The translations under genes and the position numbers were made by a program. The notes under the pieces were generated by a model. The model was not told the DNA's origin. It saw nothing but the letters and a program-made list of their open reading frames with translations, and did not search any database. This document shows positions 18,577-26,803 of a stretch of DNA of 64,000 bases, piece by piece. The stretch's first letter is position 1; each line of letters starts with the position of its first letter. The DNA comes from Thioalkalivibrio sp. ALMg11 (GTDB taxonomy: Bacteria; Pseudomonadota; Gammaproteobacteria; Ectothiorhodospirales; Ectothiorhodospiraceae). The DNA lies in NCBI RefSeq assembly GCF_000377905.1, contig NZ_KB898872.1, forward strand, positions 409,884 through 473,883, written 5' to 3'.

Positions 18577-21062
18577 GCCGACACCTCCGGACGCGGGGTC
18601 CCCGGCGCGCCGTCCACCGGGCGGATGGGAATGAACTCGTGTGCCGCGTGCCCGGCGGCCCGATCGGCCCAGGGGTCCACCTGCGCCACCTCCTGCGACT
18701 CGAGGAAGCGCGCATACAGCACGGCGCGATTCTCGGCGTCCTCCACCAGGCGTTCCTTCACTCGGGTCAGGCCAACGCGTTCGATCCATGGCGCGGTACG
18801 TTCCAGGTAACGCGCCTCCTCGCGGTAGAGCTGCATGAAGGCCCCGGCGTACTCGAGCACCTCGGCCTCGGTCTCCACCTTGCAGAGGAAATCGGTCGCA
18901 CGGACCTTCACCCCGCCGTTGCCGCCGACATGCAGCTCGTAGCCGGAGTCCACGCAGACCACGCCCAGGTCCTTGATGGTCGCCTCGGCGCAGTTACGTG
19001 GGCAGCCGGAGACGGCCATCTTGAACTTGTGCGGGGTCCACGATCCCCAGCTCATCCGCTCCAGCTGGATGCCGAGGCCGGTGGAATCCTGGGTGCCGAA
19101 GCGGCACCACTCGGAGCCGACACAGGTCTTCACCGTACGCAGGGCCTTGCCGTAGGCATGGCCGGAGACGAACCCGGCCTGGCCGAGGTCGCGCCACATG
19201 GCCGGCAGGTCGCTCTTTTCCACACCCAGCAGATCGATGCGCTGGCCGCCGGTGAACTTGACCGTGGGCACCTGGTAGCGCTCGGCCACCTCGGCGATCG
19301 CGCGCAGTTCGGCCGGCGTGGTCACCCCGCCCCAGATGCGCGGGATCACCGAGTAGGTCCCGTCCTTCTGGATGTTGCCGTGGGCGCGCTCGTTAATGAA
19401 GCGCGACTGGGCGTCGTCCTGATAGTCCTTCGGCCAGGCCGCCAGCAGGTAGTAGTTGAGCGCAGGGCGGCAGACGTGACAGCCGTTCGGGGTCTTCCAG
19501 TCGAGGGCCGCGAATACCGCGTCCATGGTCTTCAGGCCGTCGCGCGTGATCGCCGCGCGCACCTCGTCGTGGCTGTGGTCGGTGCAGGCGCAGACGGGCT
19601 TCTTCGCTGGCGCGTCGGAGTAGTCGCCGCCCAGCGCGGTCGCCAGCAGCGACTCCACCAACCCGGTACAGGAACCGCAGGAGTTCGAGGCCTTGGTGTG
19701 GGCGCGCACGTCCTCCAGCGTGAACAGCTTGTGCTCGCTGATCGCCTGGACGATCTCGCCCTTGCACACGCCGTTGCAGCCGCAGATCTCGGCGCTGTCC
19801 GGCATCGCCGCCACCCGCGAGGCCTCGTCGCCGTGGCCGGAGTCGCCGATATGCGCCTGGCCGAACAGCAGGTTCTCGCGGATGTCGGCGACCGGCGTGC
19901 CGTCGCGCATCAACTGGAAGTACCAGGAGCCGTCCAGGGTATCGCCGTAGAGCACGGCCCCCTGAATGCGGTTGTCCTTCAGCACCAGACGCTTGTAGAC
20001 GCCGCGCGCGGCGTCCTGGAACACCAGATCCTCGGTGGTTTCGTCACCGCTGAAGTCGCCGGCGGAGAACAGGTCGATCCCGGTGACCTTCAGCTTGGTC
20101 GAGGTGATCGAGCCCTCGTAGCGCCCGATCCCGTACTCCGCGAGGTGGTTGGCGCAGACCTTGGCCTGCTCCCACAGCGGCGCGACCAGACCGTAGGTAG
20201 TGCCACGATGCTGCACGCACTCCCCGACCGCGTAGATCGCCGGGTCATAGGTCTGCATGGTGTCGTTCACCACCACGCCGCGTTCGCAGTGCAGCCCGGC
20301 GGACTCGGCCAGCACGGTATTCGGGCGGATGCCGACGGCCATCACCACCAGATCGGTGTCGATCTCGCTGCCATCGACAAATCGCACGCCCGTGACCCGC
20401 TCATCCCCGAGGATCGCCTGGGTCTGGTGCGCCATGCGAAAATGCATGCCGCGTTCCTCCAGCGAGGCGCGCAGCATGCCGGACGCCGCGGCGTCCAGCT
20501 GGCGTTCCATCAGGTGGTCCATCAGATGCACCACGGTCACGTCCATGCCCTGACGCATCAGGCCGTTGGCGGCCTCCAGCCCCAGCAGCCCACCGCCGAT
20601 GACCACCGCGCGCTTGTGCTCACGGCTGGAGGCCAGCATCGCGTCAACATCGTGGATATCGCGGAAGCCAACCACGCCGTCGAGGTCGGCGCCCGGCACC
20701 GGGATCATCACCGGATCCGAACCGGTCGCCAGCAGCAGCCGGTCATACGGCGCCTCGGTGCCGTCGTCGGCGATCACCCGACGACCGACACGGTCGATCC
20801 GCTCGATACGCTTGCCCTTGTGCAGGGTAATCCCGTGCTCGGCGTACCAGGCATCGTCGTTCAACATGATCTCGTCGACGGTCTTCTCCGAGGCCAGCAC
20901 CGGCGAGAGCATGATGCGGTTGTAGTTGCCCCAGGGTTCGGCACCGAACACGGTGATGTCGTACATGTCGGGCTTGAGCTTCAACAGCTCCTCGACCGTA
21001 CGCATCCCGGCCATGCCGTTGCCGATCAGGACCAGGCGCGGCTTGTCGCTTGAGCTGTGCAT
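18573..21062 (-). CDS. nirB: nitrite reductase [NAD(P)H] large subunit
   Basis: NirB reduces nitrite to ammonium in the cytoplasm. The 829-residue protein has an N-terminal FAD/NAD(P)H domain (PRLVLIGNGMAGMRTVEELL, then VIGGGLLGLEAANGL). Two BFD-like [2Fe-2S] segments follow in the middle (CGCNGVCKGE..CGSC and CACTDHSH..CHVC). A C-terminal sulfite/nitrite reductase half has the siroheme-[4Fe-4S] cysteines in CVGSEWC at 647-653 and CPRNC at 687-691. Everything is full length. The start overlaps the stop of the transporter ATPase gene by one base, so nitrate uptake and reduction genes share one transcript. Siroheme comes from the downstream cysG/hemD. Confidence 0.96.
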   Translation of the reverse strand: MHSSSDKPRLVLIGNGMAGMRTVEELLKLKPDMYDITVFGAEPWGNYNRIMLSPVLASEKTVDEIMLNDDAWYAEHGITLHKGKRIERIDRVGRRVIADDGTEAPYDRLLLATGSDPVMIPVPGADLDGVVGFRDIHDVDAMLASSREHKRAVVIGGGLLGLEAANGLMRQGMDVTVVHLMDHLMERQLDAAASGMLRASLEERGMHFRMAHQTQAILGDERVTGVRFVDGSEIDTDLVVMAVGIRPNTVLAESAGLHCERGVVVNDTMQTYDPAIYAVGECVQHRGTTYGLVAPLWEQAKVCANHLAEYGIGRYEGSITSTKLKVTGIDLFSAGDFSGDETTEDLVFQDAARGVYKRLVLKDNRIQGAVLYGDTLDGSWYFQLMRDGTPVADIRENLLFGQAHIGDSGHGDEASRVAAMPDSAEICGCNGVCKGEIVQAISEHKLFTLEDVRAHTKASNSCGSCTGLVESLLATALGGDYSDAPAKKPVCACTDHSHDEVRAAITRDGLKTMDAVFAALDWKTPNGCHVCRPALNYYLLAAWPKDYQDDAQSRFINERAHGNIQKDGTYSVIPRIWGGVTTPAELRAIAEVAERYQVPTVKFTGGQRIDLLGVEKSDLPAMWRDLGQAGFVSGHAYGKALRTVKTCVGSEWCRFGTQDSTGLGIQLERMSWGSWTPHKFKMAVSGCPRNCAEATIKDLGVVCVDSGYELHVGGNGGVKVRATDFLCKVETEAEVLEYAGAFMQLYREEARYLERTAPWIERVGLTRVKERLVEDAENRAVLYARFLESQEVAQVDPWADRAAGHAAHEFIPIRPVDGAPGTPRPEVSA

Positions 21063-21862
21063 TACGCGGCCTCCGATTCCGGGTTCCTGTGGCGCTCATG
21101 GAGGAAGCGCAGCACCTCGGCCCGGTATTGGTTGTATTCGGGGTTGCCGGCCATCGCCAGACGGTCGCGCGGGCGCTCCAGATCGATGTCCAGCACCTGC
21201 CCGATGGTCGCCGCCGGGCCGTTGGTCATCATCACGATGCGGTCGGATAGCAGCACCGCCTCGTCCACGTCGTGGGTGACCATCAGCACGGTGTTGCCCA
21301 GATCGGACTGGATGCGCATCACCTCGTCCTGCAGGTGGGCCCGGGTCAGCGCGTCCAGCGCGCCGAACGGCTCGTCCATCAGCAGCACCTTCGGCTCCAT
21401 GGCCAGCGCCCGGGCGATGCCCACGCGCTGCTTCATGCCGCCGGAGATCTCGTCCGGGCGCTTGTCGAGGGCATGGCTCATGCCGACCATTTCGAGCGTC
21501 GCGAGCACCCACTCACGGCGTTCGGCGCGGGATTTCTTGCCGCGGAAGGTCTTGTCCACCGCCAGGCCGACGTTGTCGCGCACCGTCAGCCAGGGCAGCA
21601 GCGAATGGTTCTGGAACACCACGCTGCGATCCGGGCCCGGCTTGCTGACTTCACGCCCGTCCAGGATCACCGCGCCGGTGCTGGTCTCCAGCAGCCCGGC
21701 GACGATGTTGAGCACCGTCGACTTGCCGCAGCCGGAGTGGCCGATGATGGAGATGAACTCGCTGCGGTCCACGTGCAGGTCGACGTCGCGCAGTACCTCG
21801 CTGGCGGTCGGTCCTACGCCGAAGGTCTTGTGGACATGTTCGATGGAGAGATAGCTGGTCAT
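21062..21862 (-). CDS. nrtD: nitrate/nitrite ABC transporter ATP-binding protein
   Basis: A 266-residue ABC ATPase that powers nitrate import. Walker A is GHSGCGKST, the signature is SGGMKQRVGIARA, and Walker B is KVLLMDEPFGALD. The H-loop lies in MVTHDVDEA. The start at 21862 (MTSYLSIEHVHKTFG) was chosen because the longer frame only reads back into the permease gene. It lacks the extra substrate-binding-like domain of cyanobacterial NrtC, so the single-domain NrtD name fits better. The permease ends 28 bp upstream and nirB overlaps downstream. Confidence 0.93.
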   Translation of the reverse strand: MTSYLSIEHVHKTFGVGPTASEVLRDVDLHVDRSEFISIIGHSGCGKSTVLNIVAGLLETSTGAVILDGREVSKPGPDRSVVFQNHSLLPWLTVRDNVGLAVDKTFRGKKSRAERREWVLATLEMVGMSHALDKRPDEISGGMKQRVGIARALAMEPKVLLMDEPFGALDALTRAHLQDEVMRIQSDLGNTVLMVTHDVDEAVLLSDRIVMMTNGPAATIGQVLDIDLERPRDRLAMAGNPEYNQYRAEVLRFLHERHRNPESEAA

Positions 21863-21890
21863 GATGATTCTCCTGTTGATGCCGGCCGGC

Positions 21891-22829
21891 TCAGCCGGCC
21901 TGCGTGCCGCGGGTGACCCAGTTGCCGACGATGGCAACCAGACGGTCGAGGAAGAACCCGACCAGGCCGACGTAGACGAGTGCGAGCACGATGTCGCTGA
22001 GCATGGAGGCGTTCCAGGCATCCCAGATGAAGAACCCGATGCCGACACCGCCGATCAGCATCTCGGCGGCCACGATCGCCAGCCAGGCGAGACCGATCCC
22101 GATGCGCAGACCGGAGAAGACATACGGCGCGGCGGCCGGGAGCATGATCTTGGTGAAGTACTCGAAGCCGTTCAGGCGCAGCACGCGGGCCACGTTCACG
22201 TAGTCCTGCGAGATGTTCCGGATGCCGACCGAGGTGTTGATGATGATCGGCCAGATCGCGGTGATGAAGATCACGAAGATCGCCGACGGATTGCTGGCCT
22301 GGAACGCGGCCAGCGAGATCGGCAGCCAGGCCAGCGGCGGCACGGTGCGCAGCACCTGGAACAGCGGGTCCAGCCCGCGCATCGCCCAGGTGGACTGGCC
22401 CACCAGCACGCCCAGACCGATGCCGGCGACCACCGCCAGCGCATAGCCGTAGGCCACGCGCTCAAGGCTGGCCAGCAACTGCCAGGCCATGCCGACGTCG
22501 TTGCCGCCGTGGTCATAGAAGGGATTGACGATCAGGTCCCAGGTGTCGGTGATCACCTGACTCGGGGCGGGCAACACGGCTCCCTGGGATGACGCCATCA
22601 TCTCCCAGATGAGCAAAAAAAGCGCCGTGACAATCACCGGCGGCACCACCACCGCCGCGGTGTGGCGCAGGCGCCGGCCCCAGGCCCCGGGGTCGGCCCC
22701 GGGGATCTTGCGCGGCTTGGTCGCGGTCGTCGCGGCCTTCCTGGCCACGGGTTGGGGGGTCGCACCCGCGACCGCCGGGCGCTCGCGCCCGGAGCCGAAG
22801 GTCATGGTGCGGTCGAGAATGGCACCCAT
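21891..22829 (-). CDS. nrtB: nitrate ABC transporter permease
   Basis: The inner-membrane component of the nitrate importer, 312 residues. A charged cytoplasmic N terminus of about 55 residues precedes six hydrophobic segments. The permease/ATPase coupling loop typical of this BPD family lies in ISQDYVNVARVLRLNGFEYFTKIMLPAA. A conserved APYVFSGLRIGIGLAWL stretch follows. It lies between the binding-protein gene (48 bp upstream) and the ATPase gene. Specificity for nitrate, as opposed to taurine-type substrates, is inferred from the operon. Confidence 0.92.
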   Translation of the reverse strand: MGAILDRTMTFGSGRERPAVAGATPQPVARKAATTATKPRKIPGADPGAWGRRLRHTAAVVVPPVIVTALFLLIWEMMASSQGAVLPAPSQVITDTWDLIVNPFYDHGGNDVGMAWQLLASLERVAYGYALAVVAGIGLGVLVGQSTWAMRGLDPLFQVLRTVPPLAWLPISLAAFQASNPSAIFVIFITAIWPIIINTSVGIRNISQDYVNVARVLRLNGFEYFTKIMLPAAAPYVFSGLRIGIGLAWLAIVAAEMLIGGVGIGFFIWDAWNASMLSDIVLALVYVGLVGFFLDRLVAIVGNWVTRGTQAG

Positions 22830-22877
22830 CGCGAAATCCTCTTGAATTGTTTGTTCGGGTGTCGTCGGGCTACGGCG

Positions 22878-24182
22878 TCAGGACGCGATCGCCTTGATAT
22901 CCAGGCTGTCGAGGTAGGCCTGCGGGTCTTCCGGGTCGAAGACCTTGCCGTCGAAGAATTCTTCCTTGCCGCGCGAGGTCGACTCGGGGATGTCGGCGGA
23001 GTCGATACCCAGCTCGGCAGCCGCCTCGCGCCAGATGTCCTCGCGGTTCACCTCGTCCACCAGGGCCTGCATGTCCAGGTCCGGCGGCAAGTAGCCCCAG
23101 CGGATGTCCTCGGTGAGGAACCACAGATCGTGGCTCTTGAACGGGTAGGAGGCTTGGTCCTTCCAGTAGCGCATCTGGTCCGGATGGTCCTCGACCACAC
23201 GGCCGGTGCCGTAGTCGAAGTTCCCCTGCATGCGATCGATGATGTCGGCGTAGGGGGCGTGGATGTAGCGCCGGCGCGAACAGATCTCGGCGACCTCCTC
23301 CTTGTTCGCCGGGTCCTCGCAGTACATCTGCGCCTCCATCACCGCCATGGTCAGGGCGCGCGCCGCGTTCGGATGGGCCTCCACCCAGTCGGCACGCATG
23401 CCCAGCGCCTTCTCCGGGTGGTTGTGCCAGAGCTCGCCGGTGGTGTTAGCGGTGTAGCCGATGCCCTGGTTGATCAGCTGCATGTTCCACGGCTCGCAGA
23501 CACAGAAAGTGTCCATGGAACCGACGCGCATGTTGGCCACCATCTGCGCCGGCGGGACCACGATGGTGGCGATGTCGCGGTCCGGATCGATCCCGCCGGC
23601 GGCCATCCAGTAGCGAATCCACAGGTCATGGGTCCCGCCGGGGAAGGTCATCGCCGCGCGGATGTCATCACCACCGGCGGCCTTCTCGGCCAGAGCGCCC
23701 TTGAACTCCGTGGTATCGGTGCCGACCTTCAGGTCCGCGTACTCGTCCCCAACCGAGATGCACTGCCCCGCCAGGTTCAGCCGCGCGAGGATCGTCATCG
23801 GCGTACCCCGGCGATGGATCAGGTAGGGCATCGGCGTGAGAATGTGCGAGCCATCGATGCCGCCGCGCTGCGAACCGAGATCCAGGTTGTCGCGCACCGT
23901 GCCCCATGAGGACTGCTTCAGCACCTGCACATCGGGCATACCATGCGCGGCGAAAAAGCCCTTCTCCAGCGCAATGAACAGCGGCGCGGCGTCGGTCAGG
24001 GCAATAAACCCGAGCTTCGCCTCGGTGGTCTCCGGCTTGCCGTTGCCAGCCTTTGCATACCCCCAGGGCGCGGCGCCCGACATACCCATCGCGGTAGCGC
24101 CGATACCGGCGGCCACGCCGCCCAGGAAACGCCGGCGCGACAGGCCGGAGGTCTTCTTCGTGTCGTTTGTGTGATCAGTCAT
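22878..24182 (-). CDS. nrtA: nitrate ABC transporter substrate-binding protein, Tat-exported
   Basis: The 434-residue periplasmic receptor for nitrate. It begins with a twin-arginine signal: SGLSRRRFLGGVAAGIGATAMG, cleavage probably near the AKAG stretch around residue 45. The mature part has NrtA family blocks including KLGFIALTDAAPLFIALEKG, the GSQRGGIDGSHILTPMPYL segment, and MAAGGIDPDRD followed by VGSMDTFCVCEPWN. It is the first structural gene of the operon and lies behind the structured leader and terminator at 24224-24393. Export by Tat instead of Sec is usual for NrtA. Confidence 0.94.
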   Translation of the reverse strand: MTDHTNDTKKTSGLSRRRFLGGVAAGIGATAMGMSGAAPWGYAKAGNGKPETTEAKLGFIALTDAAPLFIALEKGFFAAHGMPDVQVLKQSSWGTVRDNLDLGSQRGGIDGSHILTPMPYLIHRRGTPMTILARLNLAGQCISVGDEYADLKVGTDTTEFKGALAEKAAGGDDIRAAMTFPGGTHDLWIRYWMAAGGIDPDRDIATIVVPPAQMVANMRVGSMDTFCVCEPWNMQLINQGIGYTANTTGELWHNHPEKALGMRADWVEAHPNAARALTMAVMEAQMYCEDPANKEEVAEICSRRRYIHAPYADIIDRMQGNFDYGTGRVVEDHPDQMRYWKDQASYPFKSHDLWFLTEDIRWGYLPPDLDMQALVDEVNREDIWREAAAELGIDSADIPESTSRGKEEFFDGKVFDPEDPQAYLDSLDIKAIAS

Positions 24183-24223
24183 TGCGGGCTCACTCCCCTA
24201 GTCAGAATTCCCGTGCAAAAACG

Positions 24224-24278
24224 AAAAAAGGCGTCGCATCAGCCCGGCTGCTCGTGCAGCCGGGTGATGGACGCCTTT
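24224..24278 (-). terminator. Rho-independent terminator in the nrtA leader
   Basis: On the minus strand AAAGGCGTC pairs with GACGCCTTT, followed by a run of T and then TTCG. An inner stem CCCGGCTGC/GCAGCCGGG has a 4-base loop. It ends about 40 bases before the nrtA start and would stop transcription of the whole nitrate operon unless bypassed. NasR antitermination is the likely bypass. Confidence 0.88.
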
Positions 24279-24326
24279 GTCCAGTCCCATGGGAGGCCCG
24301 GTCACCGGGTCTCCCTGTTGTCAGGC

Positions 24327-24348
24327 GACGAACCGCCATTGGCTCGTC
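24327..24348 (-). promoter_or_regulatory. ANTAR-type hexaloop hairpin in the nrtA leader
   Basis: On the RNA strand an 8-bp stem (GACGAGCC with GGUUCGUC, one G-U pair) closes the hexaloop AAUGGC. A at loop position 1 and G at position 4 are the residues conserved in RNA targets of ANTAR proteins. A second short hairpin with AACG loop (24378-24393) lies just upstream, giving the usual tandem arrangement before the terminator. This is a good candidate binding site for the NasR encoded next door. Confidence 0.65.
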
Positions 24349-24401
24349 TTGCCCAGGGTGTTGCAGGTGGCATGCCAATTAGCCGTTGCTAATCGACCCT
24401 T

Positions 24402-24419
24402 TGCGGAAGAATCACGCCA
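24402..24419 (-). promoter_or_regulatory. possible sigma-54 promoter of the nitrate operon
   Basis: The minus strand reads TGGCGTGATTCTTCCGCA, resembling the -24/-12 pattern TGGCAC-N5-TTGC with one mismatch in the -12 element. Transcription from it would start close to 24390, just ahead of the leader hairpins, which is what an antitermination leader needs. Nitrogen-regulated nas operons of other proteobacteria use sigma-54. Confidence 0.4.
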
Positions 24420-24569
24420 TGGCGCGGGAAAATCGGATGAATCCGATCATCCGATCGAACGTTTGCAGGTCTTCATTCCGGGATTCATGCGGCGGGAGGC
24501 ACCAGCCTGGGGCGCGCTTCCGGTGCAGATGACCCGAGTTGGTGCGCCGGACTCGGCCACACACCATCC

Positions 24570-24648
24570 TGTGGGAGCCGCCTTGGCGGCGAAGGCCTTG
24601 CCAACCTCCAACTTTGGCAGGGGCTTCGCGGGCGAGCCCGCTCCCACA
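24570..24648. repeat. REPIN-like pair of REP palindromes
   Basis: TGTGGGAGCCGCCTTGGCGG and the inverted GCGGGCGAGCCCGCTCCCAC bracket a small internal palindrome (TTGCCAA..TTTGGCA). The layout and the GTGGGAGC..GGCGGCGAAGGC words match the REP sequences of pseudomonads. A single REP of the same type lies at 33476-33500. No RAYT transposase gene is in the window. Confidence 0.7.
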
Positions 24649-24673
24649 AAACCCACTCCCACCAAGCCCCCTG

Positions 24674-25990
24674 CTAGGCGCCCTTGCCTAGGAGGTCGGA
24701 CATCGCCACGGTCGCCTCGGCCACCTCGGCCAGACGCCGGTTCTGATTCATCGCGGTCTGGCGCAGGAGCTTGTAGGCCTGGTCTTCGGTCAGACCGCGG
24801 TGCTGGATCAACAGTGCCTTGGCGCGCTCGATGGTCTTGCGCTCGGCCAGTGCCTGACGCGCCGCGTGCAGCTCGTCCTCCACCGTCTGCAGGCGGCTGG
24901 CCTGGCGTTGCACCAGGTCCATCACCGAATGCCCGACGATCGGCACATTGAGCGTGTTATCGCCGCCCTCGCCTTCGCCATCCAGCCCCTCGGGCGCGCC
25001 GAAGAACACCGCGTACGGGACGCTATCGCGCAGTTCCGACTCGGCCAACTGCGCGATGCGGTCGCGCACCGCGCCCAGGTCCGCGCGATCCGCCGCGATC
25101 CGTGCCGAGCAGCACTCGTTCAGGTGCATCTCCAGCAGGTCCTCGATCTCCTTCATCGCGTCGATACGCGCGGTGGTGCAGGCAAACCACGCCTCGGCCC
25201 GGGCCGGGTCCGGCTGGCCATCGGCCTGGGTGCAGGCCTGGCGGCGCAGGCGCTCGAACGCGGCCACAAAGCCCGCGCCCTGCAGTTCGCGCCAGGCCGC
25301 ACAGGCCGGCTCCGGCGCAAACTCGGAGAAGATGCGAAACGAACGTTCCTGGGCATCGATGCGATGCAACAGGGCCTGACGCAGCTCGCCGTCAAACACG
25401 CCCTGGCCAAAGCCGGCGGCACCGATCGCGCGCTCCTGACCCGCGAGTTCCTTGCCCTGCATGAAGTTCAAAAGGGCCACCAGCGCACCGGAGACCTCCG
25501 GGTCGGTAGCCGAATCCGCTGCCTCGAATACCACGGCCAGGAGCGAGCGGATCAGTTCGCTGAATCCGCGCATCGCCTCCATCGGCGAAAGCGTGCACTC
25601 GTTGACCTCCTCGCGCAGGCTGGGCAGCCCGGACAGCCCGTGCAGGGCCAGCGCCATGCGCCCCAGCAACCGGCTGCGCGCGTGGGCACAGGCCCCCGGC
25701 TGCAGCCAACCATCAAGGTGCTCGCGAAAGGCCGCCGCCGTGGTGTCGGATTCGGTTCGATACTGCGCCAGCTCCTCGGCATAACGCTGGCCAGCCGAGC
25801 CGATCCAGAGGCTGGAAGCGCCGCGTTCGCGCTGCAGCTGGTGCACCAGCGCACGGATGCGCCCGACCAGCTGCACCGCCTCCAGCAGGCGCTCCAGGCT
25901 CACCACCTCGCACTTGCGCGAGGCGACCAGAAAATCACCAATGGCCTCTTCGAACGGAAAGCTCGGGGGAATACTCGGATTCATGCTCAT
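24674..25990 (-). CDS. nasR: nitrate-responsive antiterminator (NIT and ANTAR domains)
   Basis: A one-component regulator of 438 residues. Residues to about 300 form a NIT nitrate/nitrite sensor domain, recognisable from LVHQLQRERGASSLWIGSAG and the helical repeats after it. The C terminus is an ANTAR RNA-binding domain (RKTIERAKALLIQHRGLTED..LLRQTAMNQNRRLAEVAEA). With nitrate bound, NasR proteins hold the leader RNA so that the downstream terminator does not form. The leader of nrtA has exactly such elements. The start at 25990 (MSMNPSIPPSFPFEEAIG) is chosen over 26023; its upstream region overlaps a 25-bp palindrome. Confidence 0.92.
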   Translation of the reverse strand: MSMNPSIPPSFPFEEAIGDFLVASRKCEVVSLERLLEAVQLVGRIRALVHQLQRERGASSLWIGSAGQRYAEELAQYRTESDTTAAAFREHLDGWLQPGACAHARSRLLGRMALALHGLSGLPSLREEVNECTLSPMEAMRGFSELIRSLLAVVFEAADSATDPEVSGALVALLNFMQGKELAGQERAIGAAGFGQGVFDGELRQALLHRIDAQERSFRIFSEFAPEPACAAWRELQGAGFVAAFERLRRQACTQADGQPDPARAEAWFACTTARIDAMKEIEDLLEMHLNECCSARIAADRADLGAVRDRIAQLAESELRDSVPYAVFFGAPEGLDGEGEGGDNTLNVPIVGHSVMDLVQRQASRLQTVEDELHAARQALAERKTIERAKALLIQHRGLTEDQAYKLLRQTAMNQNRRLAEVAEATVAMSDLLGKGA

Positions 25991-26014
25991 GTTCCGTGGA
26001 TGACTCACGGAACA
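25990..26014. promoter_or_regulatory. 25-bp palindrome overlapping the nasR start
   Basis: TGTTCCGTG and CACGGAACA flank a short spacer (GATGACT), placed directly at the nasR start codon. It may be an operator or an RNA hairpin controlling nasR translation. There is no T-run next to it, so a terminator role is unlikely. Confidence 0.45.
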
Positions 26015-26063
26015 AACAAGCATGCAATGTGCCAGTTCGAAAGAGTGGCGAAAGGGCTAAAGG

Positions 26064-26097
26064 CAAAACGGGCGGGAAGCTTGAACCCCCGCCCGCG
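26064..26097 (-). terminator. Rho-independent terminator after the DsrE-family gene
   Basis: On the minus strand CGGGCGGG pairs with CCCGCCCG around a loop with GTTCAAGCTT, followed by TTTTGCCTTT. It lies 16 bp after the stop of the DsrE-family gene and separates it from nasR. Confidence 0.8.
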
Positions 26098-26112
26098 AAT
26101 CACCAAGGTCGA

Positions 26113-26469
26113 TCAGAAGCTCATGGAGCGGTCGAAGTCGGCGACGGCCTGGACGTACTGGCCCATGCCCGCCATTTCGGCGTTCGGCAGGAAGTTGTGT
26201 TCGCCGACGTCGCGGCCCTTGGCACAGGCTTCGCAGGCCCAGAACGGGACGCCTTCCCCGACCAGCGAATCGACGATGTCCTTCATTGCCGGCATGTTGT
26301 GGCCGACGATCTTGTCGTAGACATTGCGGTTGGCGATGTTCACGGCCTCGCCCTGCAGCCAGACGGTCACGTCGTGGCCCTGCTGCTTGGCGACGTTCGC
26401 GGCGATCATGCCGAGGGTCGCGCGGGTTGGGTCGTCGGTACCGGCGGTGACAGCAACAATAAAGCGCAT
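26113..26469 (-). CDS. DsrE/DsrF-like family protein
   Basis: A small cytoplasmic protein of 118 residues with the DsrE-like fold. It shows a beta strand MRFIVAVTAGTDDPTRATLG, a central HDVTVWLQGEAV strand and the GVPFWACEACAKGRDVGEHNF segment, which carries two cysteines in a CEAC arrangement. Relatives act in sulfur transfer or as thiol regulators, but the exact branch is unknown. The start at 26469 follows AGGAGAA. It ends with its own terminator. Its place next to the nitrate regulator shows no obvious link. Confidence 0.87.
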   Translation of the reverse strand: MRFIVAVTAGTDDPTRATLGMIAANVAKQQGHDVTVWLQGEAVNIANRNVYDKIVGHNMPAMKDIVDSLVGEGVPFWACEACAKGRDVGEHNFLPNAEMAGMGQYVQAVADFDRSMSF

Positions 26470-26560
26470 GGGGTTCTCCTGAGTGCTTGAAACGTGCTGC
26501 AACCGTAGCGGTAGGCATGCCCGGCGTCGATTTCCCACAAGCCGCGGAGAAACACTCGGA

Positions 26561-26803
26561 TCAGGGCATGCCTTTCGCCGTAACGCTGGTCCGGTAGAGT
26601 TTGAAGGCCATCAGCAGCCAGGGGATGGCGTGCATAACCAGGTCGAGGATGTCCCACAGCCGGGTCAGCTCGCCAGCGAGCAGCCAGCGCAGCTTCTCCG
26701 CGACATGCGGCTCGGGGATCCAGGGGGCCAGGCCCAGCGTGGCCACCAGCAGGGCAAACAGCCACAGCGGTGCGCGATCGACCCAGCGTACAAAGGCTTT
26801 CAT
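26561..26803 (-). CDS. small two-helix membrane protein, unknown function
   Basis: An 80-residue protein from the start at 26803 (MKAFVRWVDRAPLWLFALLV). It has a hydrophobic segment near residues 12-30 (LWLFALLVATLGLAPW) and a second one near 55-67 (LVMHAIPWLLMAFKL). Short proteins of this kind are common in proteobacteria and are sometimes labelled as RND transporter-like, which the sequence does not support. The gene lies alone, 91 bp after the DsrE gene's start region, and the element at 26888 lies just upstream. Confidence 0.65.
   Translation of the reverse strand: MKAFVRWVDRAPLWLFALLVATLGLAPWIPEPHVAEKLRWLLAGELTRLWDILDLVMHAIPWLLMAFKLYRTSVTAKGMP

Larger units (their letters stand above)
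24183..24673. other. nitrate operon leader and nasR-nrtA intergenic region
   Basis: This 491 bp gap holds the regulatory leader of the nitrate operon: a terminator (24224-24278), a hairpin at 24291-24315, a hexaloop hairpin (24327-24348), a short hairpin (24378-24393) and a possible sigma-54 promoter (24402-24419). The nasR-proximal end holds a REPIN-like pair of palindromes (24570-24648). No gene is apparent. Confidence 0.8.

Noticed and set aside
15561..21053. An 1830-codon open frame on the plus strand opposite nasA and nirB
   Set aside because: It is an effect of GC-rich codon usage antisense to real genes with full family motifs. Its translation is rich in Arg, His, Gly and Leu with no recognisable domain.
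24515..24545. Possible NtrC site upstream of the nitrate leader (two GGTGC words)
   Set aside because: The half-sites are in direct, not inverted, order and their spacing does not fit the known NtrC consensus.
26561..26803. Small membrane protein as an RND transporter
   Set aside because: At 80 residues with two hydrophobic segments it cannot be an RND pump; the label sometimes given to such proteins is not supported.
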